Below, in pieces: positions 21,874-33,359 of a stretch of 64,000 nt of DNA. Where the stretch lies: positions 347,447,363 to 347,511,362 of the forward strand of contig NC_041394.2 of NCBI RefSeq assembly GCF_900747795.2. Direction: 5' to 3'. The position numbers and the translations under genes were made by a program. The notes below the pieces were generated by a model that was given only the letters and a program-made list of their open reading frames with translations, was not told the DNA's origin and searched no databases. The stretch is from Erpetoichthys calabaricus (Eukaryota > Chordata > Cladistia > Polypteriformes > Polypteridae). Positions within the stretch are counted from its first letter, which is position 1. Each line of letters starts with the position of its first letter.

Positions 21874-21955
21874 CTACTTCAACATGGCACACATCTCTCC
21901 TTCCTTCTTTAACTGCTGCTCCATAACACGGCCAGACTCTTCTACTTCACTGTAA
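21874..21955 (-). CDS. Candidate terminal exon, unidentified host gene
   Basis: On the minus strand an acceptor-like TTTTTAACAG precedes a frame reading YSEVEESGRVMEQQLKKE and GEMCAMLK to a stop at 21,874. An upstream candidate exon (22,300-22,327) with a strong donor GTAAGTA joins in the same frame. The peptide is hydrophilic and coiled-coil-like, but I cannot name the family, and frames this short also arise by chance. Confidence 0.3.
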
Positions 21956-22299
21956 CTGTTAAAAACATAAACACAGTAGATATTCACTCACGGAGTTCAA
22001 ACATTAATAAAGTGTACCCTTACTTCTTGTTCTGCCTCCTTCCTTAGTACTCCTGTAGATCAATTATTACCAAAGTAAACCATCACAATAGATAAAGTTC
22101 TGCTTAGAGTAAAGTCTGACTAATAATATTTTTTTTAAATTACTGTGGTTTTTTGTTGGATGTTGAAAGAACCCCAACTTAATTGTCATTATATTTAGCA
22201 TCATTTTTTTCCTTTTACATTATGGATACAGTAGATATTATGTTACAATCTCTGTATATCTGAACTTCTAATGTGATGTACTCAGGTGTCGGTACTTAC

Positions 22300-22327
22300 A
22301 TGAAAACATCTTCTTTTTCTCTCCTAC
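22300..22327 (-). CDS. Candidate microexon preceding 21,874-21,955
   Basis: Flanked on the minus strand by an acceptor-like AAAATTAAG and the donor GTAAGTACC. It reads RREKEDVF in the frame that continues into the exon at 21,955. The support is only splice-site shape and frame agreement. Confidence 0.2.
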
Positions 22328-23192
22328 CTTAATTTTAACTTAAAACAAAACTAAGTCTCGGTTCTTTTAAAATCCAACAACAAAAGCACAGTAACTTAAG
22401 AAAATAAATGTTATTTTGCAAAACAGAGCAACATCGCTGTATAGTGACTGCTGGGACTGATGCTCTTCAGTCTCTGTGTTTGTGAGGATTCACACTCTTG
22501 ACGCTCTCCTGTCTAAAATTAAAAAGCCGTGTTAGTTACTGGACAGAGTGAGCAGACATACAGTACAGTATTCAAGGCAACAACATATTACCGATCAAAT
22601 AATAAATATGGGGAGGCTTTGCAGGAATTGTGTACAAATTACTTTTGAAACTGAAAGCCTCAGTAGTCTTACCTGTAAAAATAGCAAATCCAACATGAAC
22701 TACACATCATCTCGAACTGGGAATCTTAAAAGCAGAAGAAAAGGACATCCAGTTGTGTCTCAGAATTCGGATACACTGCCATCTGTTCAGCCAATGGAAG
22801 GCTGGTTACCACTGGGCATCCTGTAGGGTCAAGAATAAAAATACAATGAAGGGGCATTGTACTTCTAACTGCAGCAATAAGAAAGAAGTTACTTCTAAGG
22901 ACCAAGCCTTCTCCATTATATTCAGTTAAATGTTTGTGTGTGTACTCCTCCTAAACCACAGCTTAAATGATAAGCCAATGACACGTGACAACAGCAGGTA
23001 CCCAGCCTGTCATTGTGTCACATCAGACGCACACCACACTTCTCTGATGGCTTTGGACATCATAAATTTTGAAATTGTCTGTTTTCTGCCATAGAATTTT
23101 TTTCAACCAAACAATATTAGCTGACTGCCTGCTCATATAAGGCGCTCTGCTGTTTTTTTGTGAAGCAGCCTTTATACAGTTTCTCCGCTGTT

Positions 23193-23429
23193 TTATAAAT
23201 GAACGCCATATAAGCCCATCCTTTTTCCTTGCTTCGCCAAGGAAGCAGCCTTTTTATTTAATCCACGGGTTCTCTGCTGTTTTATTGTTCGTTTATTACG
23301 ATTGTTATAGTTCTCTTTGTATACCACGTTGTCAGTTGAGCACTCCTGTTGTAAAATGACCAAGCCGTGCAAGCATACTGTTGAGAATGCAACGTGTAGT
23401 TGTACAGGAGAAAAGCAATCTTGCCTCAA
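23193..23429 (-). pseudogene. Helitron Pif1-like helicase, decayed C-terminus
   Basis: Reads MRQDCFSPVQLHVAFS and LHGLVILQQECSTDNVVYKE, aligning with DCFSHGQLYVACSRVSS and ILQPEGRTDNVVYKE in the copies at 14,600 and 44,240. Motif VI is degraded (SPVQLHVAFST), so it is non-functional. Confidence 0.8.
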
Positions 23430-24292
23430 ATCAATGGCAACCTTTTGTAGGTCTATGAACTTAATTTAAACTGTAGGTTTACACGATGCTTTGTTTCCGA
23501 AGTACCTGCACTCATGAATATGTCTGTGTGCGTCAGTCGCTTCATATTCTTTTCCTACATTATCAATTGTGTAATGTATTTTTTTGAACAGGTTTGATTA
23601 ATCGAAGTGATCACTCGTGCTGCGTTCAGTCACTTCACGTGAGCCGCTCTCTTATGTGATGTTGCGATGTCCATGGCTTTATTTAATGTTAGCTAAGACC
23701 CGGCACTTAAAAGTTACTCGCTATAGCAATTTTAACTCTGTTACAAAGTGATCCAAAATCTCGTTTATACCTCGTGTCTTCTCATTAAACTTGTATGTCG
23801 CGAATATGGTATTGCAAACGGCAGCGGGAGCGTTTCTATAAACTTAATTTAAACTTACGGTTTACACCGTTCTTTGTTTCCGCAGTAGCTGCACTTATGA
23901 ATATGCTTGTATGCGTCACTCGCTTGCTTCTTTTTGTTTCGCTGCCTTCTCAACTGTGTAATGAATGTTTTCTTCAGTGCTTTTTGGGGCTCTTCCTTGT
24001 TTTCTATGTACTGCGTTCACAGTCAGTTCACATGATTATGTGGGAGGCGTGATGACGCGATACGCAACTCCACCTCCCACGGCCATCGAGCTGCAGTCTA
24101 TTACAGTATATGGACAAAAAAGAGGTTCCAGTTATGACCGTTACGTGTAGAATTTCGAAATGAAACCTGCCTAACTTTTGTAAGTAAGCTGTAAGGAATG
24201 ACCCTGCCAAATTTCAGCCTTCCACCTACACGGGAAGTTGGACAATTAGTGATGAGTGAGTCAGTGAAGGCTTTGCCTTTTATTAGTATAGA
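23193..24292 (-). mobile_element. Helitron, minus strand, 3' end lost
   Basis: The 5' end is intact: on the minus strand it starts TCTATACTAATAAAAGGC at 24,292, the same family as 13,856-15,008, and T follows at 24,293. At 23,193-23,429 it encodes a decayed helicase tail. The expected CTAG end with the CTTCGC hairpin is not found. Instead an imperfect duplication (AAGCAGCCTTT and CTGCTGTTTTAT, at about 23,164 and 23,243) lies there. The middle shares text with 56,525-56,640. Confidence 0.8.
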
Positions 24293-26160
24293 TAGTATCC
24301 AACTAACAAATTAATTCACAAGTATGACATTAATATATCGCCAGAATGTAGTTTATGTAAAAATGAAGACAAATCCCCTCTCACATTTCTTTTACTTCTG
24401 CTCCTATTCAAAAATGTTTTATAAAGATTTATTTTTGTTACTTTCTTGAATGACAAACCAATATCTCACTGTTTAAGTACTGTTGTTCTTATACTGTATA
24501 CAATTTTGAAGACTAAATGTTAGAAAATGCAGTAACTGTGGTTTCCTTGTTTCATAAATTTCATAAAGTTACATCTTTCTGTATGGACATAAATACGCTA
24601 GAAATATCTTTTAAAAACGGAAAACACACTAAAATAATTAAAACGTGTAAGATTCTGTTCTGCTTCATTAACAACGTATAATGCTATTATCTGCATCTCG
24701 CTTTCTTGTAATAACTTAGCTGTAGCTACTCTTGTATGTAATTTTGCCTTCATCATTATATTTTGTTAACTTTATTATAGATATACTCTTGTATTGATGT
24801 AATCTGATATCAACATAGTAAAAAAAACTGATGGCTTTGGAGGGCACACTTTACACCGGTCGAGTGTCAGCCGTGCTCTCCTAACTTTATTCCTAATTCG
24901 ACACCTCGATTACATTGTTTTGCTTAATTATTAGCATGCCGTTCACTCTTTAAGATGAAAAATGCTAACAAATGTTAAAAGAAACACACCACCAAATGCT
25001 AAAACGGTGTTACAAAATAAATGAAATGCATCCATTAACCCAAATACGGAAAATGCTGCGACTTTCACATTTAAACCACGAGATTACAAATGTCATATTG
25101 CAACTAAAAAGGAAAATCCTTATTGCCTTTTGCATCAATACGATGTACTTACAAAAAGCTATACGTATCCATTATAAAGTTCACAGACATACGTCGCATT
25201 TCATTTCGCTCCCTCTTCAGTCGAATGGAGTTAAAATTTTCAGGCGACATATATTCTTCCAAGACGTTATAAAATTCAAAAGTTATCATCTTTTCCAGTA
25301 AGAAGTTCACTTACAGACGAAGATAAACGTCAACACAAAAAATGACTCGCAAGTACAATTCAAACCTGACGAATGACGTGTGTCGTAAAACATTAGACAT
25401 GCGCAGAACAAATCGGGCAGAGTCGTGAAATGATTTTTAATTAAGCAGAGAGCGCGTGCGTGAGACAAATCGGATGGGGACTCGTGTCGCGAAGTAGAAA
25501 ACCGCAGATCGGGCAGGGTCGTAATAGTAATTTTCTGCGCGTGCGTGCGCGCGCATGCGCACGAGGCTCTGTTGTCTTGCGCGTGCAAATCGGGTAGGTA
25601 CGTAGTTCGGGTAGCGACAGGCGGCACTTCGAGCTCCAGTGCTTCGAAACCTCAGTATCGAGCGGACGGTTACTATTGGCTGGTTATTCAGGTGGAAGAC
25701 ACGGGACGAAAAAGGTACGTAGTTGCGCCATATACGAGTTCGGTAATTTGAGAAGACGACGTACCAGCTTTTGTTTGAAAGTCCGCACGCTGCTCATTCT
25801 TTCTCCGTAAGTGTCAGGCTGATGGCTGCACATCGGCACGGTGGCGGTTTCTTAAATAGAAAGTGCACCGGAGCACGGGGTTTCTTTCTTTTGTTGTACC
25901 GCTGAGCATGCCCCCCAACGAACTGACTGTTGGTTTTCTATTTAATACCCACGAAAAGAAATTAAAGATGCTTGAAGAGCTGCCTCGAAATTCTGCATAC
26001 TGTAATCTACTCGGCCAATTGTGACCTGATGCATCCATAACAGCTAACACAATACATTTACTATGCATATAAGTGCAACCTAAACACGTTCAAAGGGGAT
26101 CGCGTCACTCCAAATACAGTTAGAGCAAAACAATAGAATTTCTCGTTAACCGAGTTATTT
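24293..26160. other. No recognised gene; CpG-rich block at 25,380-25,800
   Basis: 24,293-25,300 is AT-rich with no motif. From about 25,380 CpG becomes frequent and a short motif, AAATCGGGCAGAGTCGTG, recurs in varied form at about 25,411, 25,468, 25,503 and 25,585. The block could be a promoter or a piece of an unrecognised repeat. Frames here are short and without known domains. Confidence 0.35.
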
Positions 26161-26570
26161 TTATTAATTTCTCGTATACGATGTATAGGGAAAGTATTGT
26201 AATCGTCCGAAGATTCGATGTCGTGATTTTGATGAATTTCGACGTTTTGGACCTCCCTGGCTTTCTCGTATACGACGTATGGGGAAAGTATGGGAATCTT
26301 ACAAAAAGTCCATTTCGATTTTTTATTGGATCTCCACGTTTTAGACCTCCCCAGTCCGAAAACACCATTTGTGGAATTATGTCTGTGTGTGTGTCTGCCT
26401 CTGTGTGCGTGTATGTAAACACGATAACTTGAGTACGCTTTCAGTTAGGTCAACGAAATTTTGCGTACATATATTAGATACAAAACGTTGTTTTCTATTA
26501 ACTTTTGTGCTATTTTCGTTAACTGGAGGTTGTACTTTACCTTTTATTAATCTCCTATTCAACTATTAGT
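26161..26570 (+). repeat. Dispersed repeat, copy 1
   Basis: Shares GTAAACACGATAACTTGAGT, TTAGGTCAACGAAAT and TACTTTACCTTTTATTAAT in order with 28,052-28,340. The first part is duplicated in tandem: TTTCTCGTATACGA starts at 26,169 and again at 26,262. No protein motif was seen. Confidence 0.85.
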
Positions 26571-28051
26571 AGAAAGTCTTATGGTGACGTGTTTCGTGAC
26601 GTCATAAAAAGCGACGGCTAGAAATCTCCGGTCAGCCGCAATACAGTTCTAGGAAGAAAGAAGTGGTACGAAAATGGACAAGAGTGTCGTCTACAACTAG
26701 AACCATATCAAGCAGGAGTCGAACGAGTTTAGAATCGCATCACCGAACGACAGAGAGAAAGGGTATGTACTTACGGTTCGGGGGCTACATTTTGTGAACA
26801 CGTTAGATTTCGTTCGCCCCACTCGGTTACTTGCACGCGACCTGAATCGGAGGTGGACTGCGCGTTCATGTCATTCAGACCACCAGCGTGCTTTGCTCGC
26901 GCGAGTCACCCTGTGGCCGGAGTGTCGTTGTTGTTCATTGTTATCTTTTCCTCAGGTTCACTTCACGTTATCGAGACTCAGTTGTATTTCAAAGCTCCGA
27001 CACACATGGGCCGGGTGTTTTTATGAATTCACACCATCATCGCCACCCAGACCAAGACCTCCAGCTACGTGCGTCATCCAGCCAAACACAAAATACAATA
27101 AACGTATTGTTTTATCTTTAAGGTAAACATACAAGAAATACTGATTCTGTCCTTTTAGGAAAGCCTACACCGATCATATGATCACACTTGTTTATAGTGT
27201 GCGTGCTACTGTAATTTGCGTTAGGCAATATTACTCAACTGTAGCGGAACTGAATTTTAGGATGTTGATACCATCTCTGTCAAAATAACCGCCCAAAGCC
27301 CCACAACCCTCCAGTCCAGAAGATCAGAATCACTTTAATTTTTTTTATTTATTGTCACCTACCGACCTGCAGATTGTGCCATTGAAACATCATGACTGCT
27401 GCTCCAAGTCAGACAATTTAAGATTCTCTGGTGGCCCTGAGCATCAGCATCTCTTACCCAAACACACACACAAACAAATGAAATGAAGTATACTGTAACA
27501 AGGAGTCCAAATGAAGGTCCATAAAAGTGAGTTGCTATTGGAATCTGTGCAATCAAGTGTTAATTGTTAATGATTTGTGAACCACAGTTTTGTTGTTGTT
27601 TCCAACGTACATAATATTCAGAAAGAGGGGCAAACCGCAGGAAAAATTCTTTACTTCATTTCAAATGGTCACCGTTGGCTTTTGAAGAATTTTCTTGAAG
27701 CCTTAGCCAAAAAAAAGAGAGAAATACACACAATACATTTAGCAAGAACCATAAACTGCTATTAAAGAACCAGGGTTTTTAAGAGTGTACCCATAATTCA
27801 GAGTCTACAGAAATACTGTAAGGTTTCTGCCGCCAATCATCAGACAGGGTAGGGCTCCATCATTATCATTGGTAATGTTAGCCTCTTGCCTCTGTGTTTT
27901 TGTTTTCCTCCTGGTCCTTATTACCACAACGTTAGCCTCCTCCCCCTCAGACCTGGACAAGCTAACATTAGTTTCCTCTTTGCTAATGCTAAATCCTGTG
28001 TGAGCGATTTCAGACATTTTTAGTAATGTAACTGCATTTCTACCCTTTTTA
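26571..28051. other. No recognised gene between two copies of a repeat
   Basis: 26,780-27,120 is GC-richer with frames of up to 110 codons but without domains. 27,320-27,360 resembles a LINE tail by its text (ATCACTTTAATTTT). It may be the interior of an element whose copies of a repeat lie on both sides. Confidence 0.3.
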
Positions 28052-28530
28052 TGTTCTCATATATGAAGTACAGGAAATGTATTGGAATCGTCCAAAAAAA
28101 TTCTATTTTGAGATTTTCATTAATCTCGATGTTTCAGACCTCCCTGAGTCCGACAATACTATTTTTGGAATTATGTCCGTGTGTCTGTCTGTCTGTGTGT
28201 GCGTGTATGTAAACACGATAACTTGAGTACTCTTTCACTTAGGTCAACGAAATTATGCATTCAAGTATTGGGTACAAAATGTTGATTTCTTTCATCTTTT
28301 AGGCTATTTCTGTTAACTCGAAGTGGTACTTTACCTTTTATTAATGCAGCTGCAGAGTCCAATCAACTTTACTTTTATAATAATTGTTCAATATATTATT
28401 AAGTTGATTTATTGTTGATGGTTCTTTAATGTACATAATAGAAAAATTATGATCATTGTCTTGTGGTTTACTCCTCAAATATCCATCCCCATATTTGAGT
28501 ATACGAGAAAGTCGAGGGGCGACCACTCCC
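28052..28530 (+). repeat. Dispersed repeat, copy 2
   Basis: Matches 26,161-26,570 until about 28,340. It then contains about 150 bp of foreign AT-rich sequence and ends GTATACGAGAAAGTCGAGGG, a palindromic echo of the TCTCGTATACGA start. Confidence 0.75.
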
Positions 28531-29748
28531 GATTTTTTTTTTTATTATTTTATATTATTGGCTGAGGTGAAAGCCAGCGTCATGTCACACTCGGTCATTC
28601 AGGTGGCATTGTTTTTTCTAGACTCATCAACTACGTTAGGTGGACGCACTCGGAATTAACTGTGTGCGCAGCCTCGCCTTCACTTTATGTGTGTGCCTGA
28701 GTCTGGCGATGTGTACGTGCACCCCCCTTGCTCTGCTCGTGCGCGGCGACATCAATTGGTCTTCACTCTGAGTTTATCGTCGCGGCCTTTAAAAGGTTTT
28801 ATGTTGATTTTTGGTAAAAGACTGCAGTATAACTTGTAAAAAGTGTTTCAGAAAAAAAAATCCTTCTTCAGAAAATGTTAGCATCACTTAGTTCTTACCG
28901 TGCAGTCACTTCACTACTTGCAGTTGTGCAGATAACAAAGGACATGCCCCCGTACTCACCCTTTCGCGTCAGGGTCACACAGGCTGCCAGGAGTGGAGCG
29001 ACCTCGGCGGCCCAAACCTCGACTAAAGGATGGACAGAAGCATCATCATCTGGGGGTCACCATGAGGGTCACTTCATCTGGCAGTGGGCGCATGTTTCCT
29101 GCTTTGGAATGAGAACAGTGGATGCCAGCCGTTATTGTACAGGAAATTTTTCATCCAGACCACTGGGGAGACTGCTGGAGACTTGTCAATGGTGGATTTC
29201 ACACACACTTCAGAAACTTTTTCTTTATTCTAAGCAACCATGGGCATAGCTGTATGTGTTTGAGGGTTTCCAAATAATTCAAAATGTAGCTACGAGAAAG
29301 GTTCTAGCAGTTAGTATGACTCAAATATAAAATTACTCAATGGTCCGAGTGTCTTCTTTTTAAAGGCTTTAGTGAAACTCCAAGCAAACAGTTGACACAA
29401 AAAAATAAAGTTTAACACTCATAATGTTCCTGAATTCTGGTTATACATTAATTCCATATGCTAATTACATTTTGTAAAACATTACCTAAACCATTCATTG
29501 AAAATGCTAAGAATTAATATTATACAACATATAAAAGATGTCACCACCCTTTTTTTTGTCAGTAACAAGATTTTTTTTTAAAATATATCTAATATTGCAT
29601 TATAGCTATGCTGTCTTTTAAAATTGGCGAGAATTAGTAAAATATGAAATGTAAATTATTACCTTATTTGTCCCTTTTGGTCTTTGTCAGTGAGAGGCAA
29701 AAAGAAAGGATACGATAATAAAATGTTTAAGTGATGTGTTCCTTGAAG
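28531..29748. other. No gene recognised
   Basis: One plus-strand frame of 124 codons (28,875-29,249) lacks known motifs and good initiation context. The rest is AT-rich. Confidence 0.4.
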
Positions 29749-30348
29749 TTAATATCTCTCTAGAGGGGTCTTGATGATGTGATCAGGTAGTCCTGCTTGA
29801 TGGGGCAGTCTTGGGTAAATATCATGTGCTGACTGTGATGACACTCTTTGGACATCTTTACTTTCTCCCGCCTGCACCTCTGTAGAAAATGGGTGGTCAC
29901 CTGAGATGCGTGAAGGACTCCTCAGCATGACGTCCTGTTGTGCCGCAGGTGATGTTTCCATTTCTTTGTGTATAGGTGAGTTAGGCTGAGAGGTGTCAGT
30001 GTCAAGAGTTACATACTCTGCCGTCCTTCCCTTAGCTTGAGATGAGCTTCGGCTGCTGCGGATCTTATGATTTAGTAGATCTGTCGCAGCTGCTAATATT
30101 TCAGCTTCAGCTATTGCGGTAGCAGCTTCTTTTTCGGACTGAAGAGCCTCCAGTGCAAGTGTCTCTGTCTCCATTCTTTCTTGTTCTCTTTTAATGGCGA
30201 GCTCTTTCATTGCGAAGGATGCACGTGCACGTGCAGCTTCAGCCAATGCACAAGCTTTGGTTATGGAACTTTTTGCTGAGGCGTCGGAATAGCGCATGTG
30301 TCTTGAATTGGCCACAGAAGCAGCATTGGTTTTGTATGCCTTCTCCAT
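29749..30348 (-). CDS. 199-residue coiled-coil protein, unidentified (possibly from a retroelement)
   Basis: An open minus-strand frame with Ala- and Glu-rich heptad-like sequence (ACALAEAARARASFAMKE, then EREQERME-like repeats and ALEALQSEKEAATAIAEAE) over residues 30-90. A Ser/Pro-rich tail follows. No zinc knuckle or enzyme motif was seen. I recall similar Ala/Glu coiled-coil N-termini in fish proteins linked to LTR retroelements, so it may be a fossil gag-like piece, but no LTR pair was found around it. A host origin is also possible. The length and composition are beyond what chance usually gives. Confidence 0.45.
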   Translation of the reverse strand: MEKAYKTNAASVANSRHMRYSDASAKSSITKACALAEAARARASFAMKELAIKREQERMETETLALEALQSEKEAATAIAEAEILAAATDLLNHKIRSSRSSSQAKGRTAEYVTLDTDTSQPNSPIHKEMETSPAAQQDVMLRSPSRISGDHPFSTEVQAGESKDVQRVSSQSAHDIYPRLPHQAGLPDHIIKTPLERY

Positions 30349-30863
30349 GTCTGCAACAGTGGAGTTTAGGCTGTATAAGTTGAACTGAGTGCTTGTGTAG
30401 CAAGCTACACCAAAAGAAGACTGCCGATTTCAGGAGAGGCAAAGTGAATAAAGCTGAAACGCTTAAGACAATCAGATCCCAATTCGGCCCTGTGTGAACC
30501 GATTTTCTTGTTGTTTGGCATTTCTTGTGGCCGTAATCTATATTGGAAAGCAGAGCAAGAACGGCCCTTACTGAGCTTCAACCTGCCAGTAGGCAGAGTT
30601 GATTTAAAAGATGCCGTGGAGATGCTGCACTCTGATTTGCGGTGTGAATACTGTCTTTCAGCCAAGTCGCCCCGAGATCCTCCCTTTGATCCCTGGCATG
30701 AACGTCCCTTTACTTAGCAGATGTGGAGTAATGTTTTGCGTTCTGTCCCGCGCCGTGGAATTGCCCTTTTACTAAGTTGTCGTAGGATCTTTCTTTGATC
30801 CGTGTGGCCAGAACGTTCCTTAACTTGGCTGTCTTAACGATTCTCTTGCAGTCTGTTCCACGA

Positions 30864-31038
30864 CGTGGATATTGGTTTCATGCATGTCTTATACTGGTTT
30901 CATGTGGGTAACATATCGGTTTTGCACTTGAACTCTATTGGTTGTATGTGTGTACCATGTCGGTTTCTCGTACGAAACATACTGATTTTGTATGCGCATC
31001 CTATCGCAACTTTGTGTATGAACTATAGCGGTTCTGCG
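30864..31038. repeat. 22-bp minisatellite, left part
   Basis: About eight diverged units such as ATTGGTTGTATGTGTGTACC and ATCGGTTTTGCACTTGAACT, spaced 22 to 24 bp. It is interrupted by the P-like element and resumes at 33,451. Confidence 0.8.
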
Positions 31039-31140
31039 CATAGACATATATAGATAGACGCCGCATGCACTGTGTTGCCCAGTTGACATAATACGTCAGC
31101 GCATCTGCCATATTGCAAGTGGCAAAAGTGCCATTTAAAC
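31039..31140 (+). repeat. Left terminal inverted repeat of the P-like element
   Basis: Pairs imperfectly with 33,360-33,442 over some 80-100 bp. Best-conserved parts are the outer CATAGACATA and the inner CCATATTGCAAGTGGC. Confidence 0.7.
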
Positions 31141-31319
31141 TAATACAGGTAGATGTGGAAACCGGGTTTTCTGATGAAAAAGCAATAACTTTTAAAACAG
31201 TATCGTTTACTTATAAGAGATTTTGGCGAACCGTTTAAATGCAATTATTTATATCCATTTATACACTAATAATTACAATTATTAAATAATAATAATAATT
31301 TATTTATTATTAAATAATT

Positions 31320-32640
31320 GCTCCCATATAAGTAACATTTCTCGGACTGCCTTCTTCCATCTCCGAAACATTTCTAGATTTTGTCCTGTTCTTATGGAAC
31401 ACAGTACTGAAGTACAGTAATCCCTCCTCGATCGCGGGGGTTGCGTTCCAGAACCCCCCCGCGAAAGGTGAAAATCCGCAAAGTAGAAACGATATGTTTA
31501 TATGGTTATTTTTATATTGTCATGCTTGGGTCACAGATTTGCGCAGAAACACAGGAGGTTGTAGAGAGACAGGAACGTTATTCAAACACTGCAAACAAAC
31601 ATTTGTCTCTTTTTCAAAAGTTTAAACTGTGCTCCATGACAAGACAGAGATGACAGTTCCGTCTCACAATTAAAAGAATGCAAACATATCTTCCTCTTCA
31701 AAGGAGTGCGCGTCAGGAGCAGAGAATGTCAGAGAGAGAGAGAGAGAGAGAAAAGCAAACAAATCAATAGGGCTGTTTGGCTTGTAAGTATGTGAAGCAC
31801 CGCCGTATAAAGCAGTTGCAATGAAGGCAGCAGCTCACACCCCCTCTGTCAGGAGCAGAGAGAGAGAGACAGATAAAAACAAACAATCAAAAATCAATAC
31901 GTGCCCTTCGAGCTTTTAAGTATGCGAAGCTCCGTGCAGCATGTCACTTCACGAAGCAGCTGCACAGAAGGGAGCAATGTGAAGGTAATCTTTCAGCATT
32001 TTTAGACGAGCGTCTGTATCGTCTAGGTGTGCGAACAGCCCCCTTGCTCACACCCCCTCCGTCAGGAGCAGAGAATGTCAGAGCAAGAGAGAGAGAGAAA
32101 AGTAAGTTGGGTAGCTTCTCAGCCATCTGCCAATAGCGTCCCTTGTATGAAAACAACTGGGCAAACCAACTGAGGAAGCATGTACCAGAAATTAAAAGAC
32201 CCATTGTCAGCAGAAATCCGCAAACCAGCAAAAAATCCGTGATATATATTTAAATATGCTTACATATTTACATAACACGGTACAACACCCTAGTACTACA
32301 GATATAAAATCCGCAATAGAGTGAAGCCGCGAAAGGCGAAGCGCGATATAGCAAGGGATTGCTGTATTGGTTAATGTCCTAGCCACCTCCCATATAGATT
32401 ATTGTAATGCTATTCTATCTGGCATCCCACAAAAACATAATTCATCGCTTACAGCTTCTTCAACATTCTGCTGCCAGGATAATAACCTGCTGTTTTAAAT
32501 CCACTGAACATATTACACCTGTTCTCTCTGAACTTCACTGGCTCCCTGTTCACTACTGAATACAATACAAAATACTGCTCTTAACATTTACTCATCAGTC
32601 TTGCTCCCCCCTACCTCACTGATCTCCTCCAGATTTGCAG
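31320..32640 (+). mobile_element. L2-type LINE reverse-transcriptase fragment, split by a MITE
   Basis: 31,325-31,414 reads SHISNISRTAFFHLRNISRF and then CPVLMEHSTE. After the MITE, 32,367 continues LVNVLATSHIDYCNAILSGI and a degenerate HITPVL..HWLPV-like part to about 32,640. This is the reverse-transcriptase C-terminal region of L2-clade LINEs. Removing the MITE and one TA restores the frame. The 5' end is truncated, and the last 200 bp contain several stops. Confidence 0.8.
31415..32364. mobile_element. Tc1/mariner-type MITE (pogo/Tigger-like ends)
   Basis: Flanked by TA (31,413-31,414 and 32,365-32,366). The left end is CAGTAATCCCTCCTCGATCG, and the right end on the minus strand is CAGCAATCCCTTGCTATATC. 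It contains GA-rich runs and no transposase. A second copy in the opposite orientation lies at 54,357-55,144. Confidence 0.9.
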
Positions 32641-33113
32641 CTCCTCTCGCTTGCTCAGATCCTGTAATTTGAGAGTATTCCGTTTGGCAATATGGTGCAG
32701 CCTTAGGTTTTGGAAGGCAGACACAGCTAAACACATGAGCATAAAATGATGGTTGTTAATTTCAAACTGTTTCCTTAATGTGCTCCTTGAGAAAAACACA
32801 TCATCTGAACCAATTTCAGCCCGAACAAATTGATTGATCAAAGATGCACTGACAACATGCCCTAATGTCAACTGTCGGATAACATGCTCAGCTACTTTGA
32901 CCACCTTGACTGTACCCTCAGAAGGAATCCTCCTTTGTTTCTTAATGTGAGCAAGTGGTAGCTTTGATCATATGATGCTGGTACAGCATCTGTTACCAAA
33001 CTAGCACGGCACACATCACAGGACAGCTTTCTCAAAATCCTGGCTACTGCTTTCTGAGGTGGATTTCTTTGGGAAACCTTCAGAGTTTGAGAAATGTTAA
33101 CAGCTAACAACAA
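32611..33113 (-). pseudogene. P/THAP9-like transposase, C-terminal fragment with a frameshift
   Basis: Two overlapping frames make one conserved stretch. The upstream frame has LSCDVCRASLVTD and SYHLLTLRNKGGFLL. After a one-base shift near 32,920 the other has PSEGTVKVVKVAEHVIRQL, then VFFSRSTLRKQFEI and FQNLRLHHIAKR. The C-x-x-C followed by LI-LK-x-x-GG-L-PS resembles the C-terminal region of P elements and THAP9. The THAP domain and RNase-H-like core are not seen, so the gene is dead. It ends where L2 LINE DNA begins. Confidence 0.7.
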
Positions 33114-33359
33114 TCTACATAGTTAGTGACTAAATACGTTTAGCCAAAACATTGTTTGGAGGCTCACTTGAGCACGTAAATGCATAGCTTTGCTATCTTA
33201 GCCTGGTGTAGCTGAAGTTAAGATTATAAATATAACCAAAACAATTGTTCAGCCTTACCTATGAAATGTAATCCCCCGGGATCTTGTTTGGAGCGTACAG
33301 CGGTTTGCACAATCCCAAGCAGCACATGCATGAGGCATCTTTATCCATTACTTCACTCC

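Larger units (their letters stand above)
19380..23170. other. Low-repeat stretch without a confirmed gene; weak minus-strand exon candidates
   Basis: This is the longest segment without obvious transposons, so it may be intron or 3' untranslated DNA. Candidate exons on the minus strand are listed separately. No tRNA, rRNA or known small RNA was recognised. Confidence 0.4.

Noticed and set aside
22411-22512. Minus-strand exon reading QRLKSISPSSHYTAM and so on to a stop
   Set aside because: It has an acceptor-like start but no donor, is only 33 codons, and does not join the neighbouring candidate exons.
22676-22826. Minus-strand exon after the acceptor TTGACCCTACAG
   Set aside because: The frame closes after about 30 codons, before the donor-like site, so chance is the simpler explanation.
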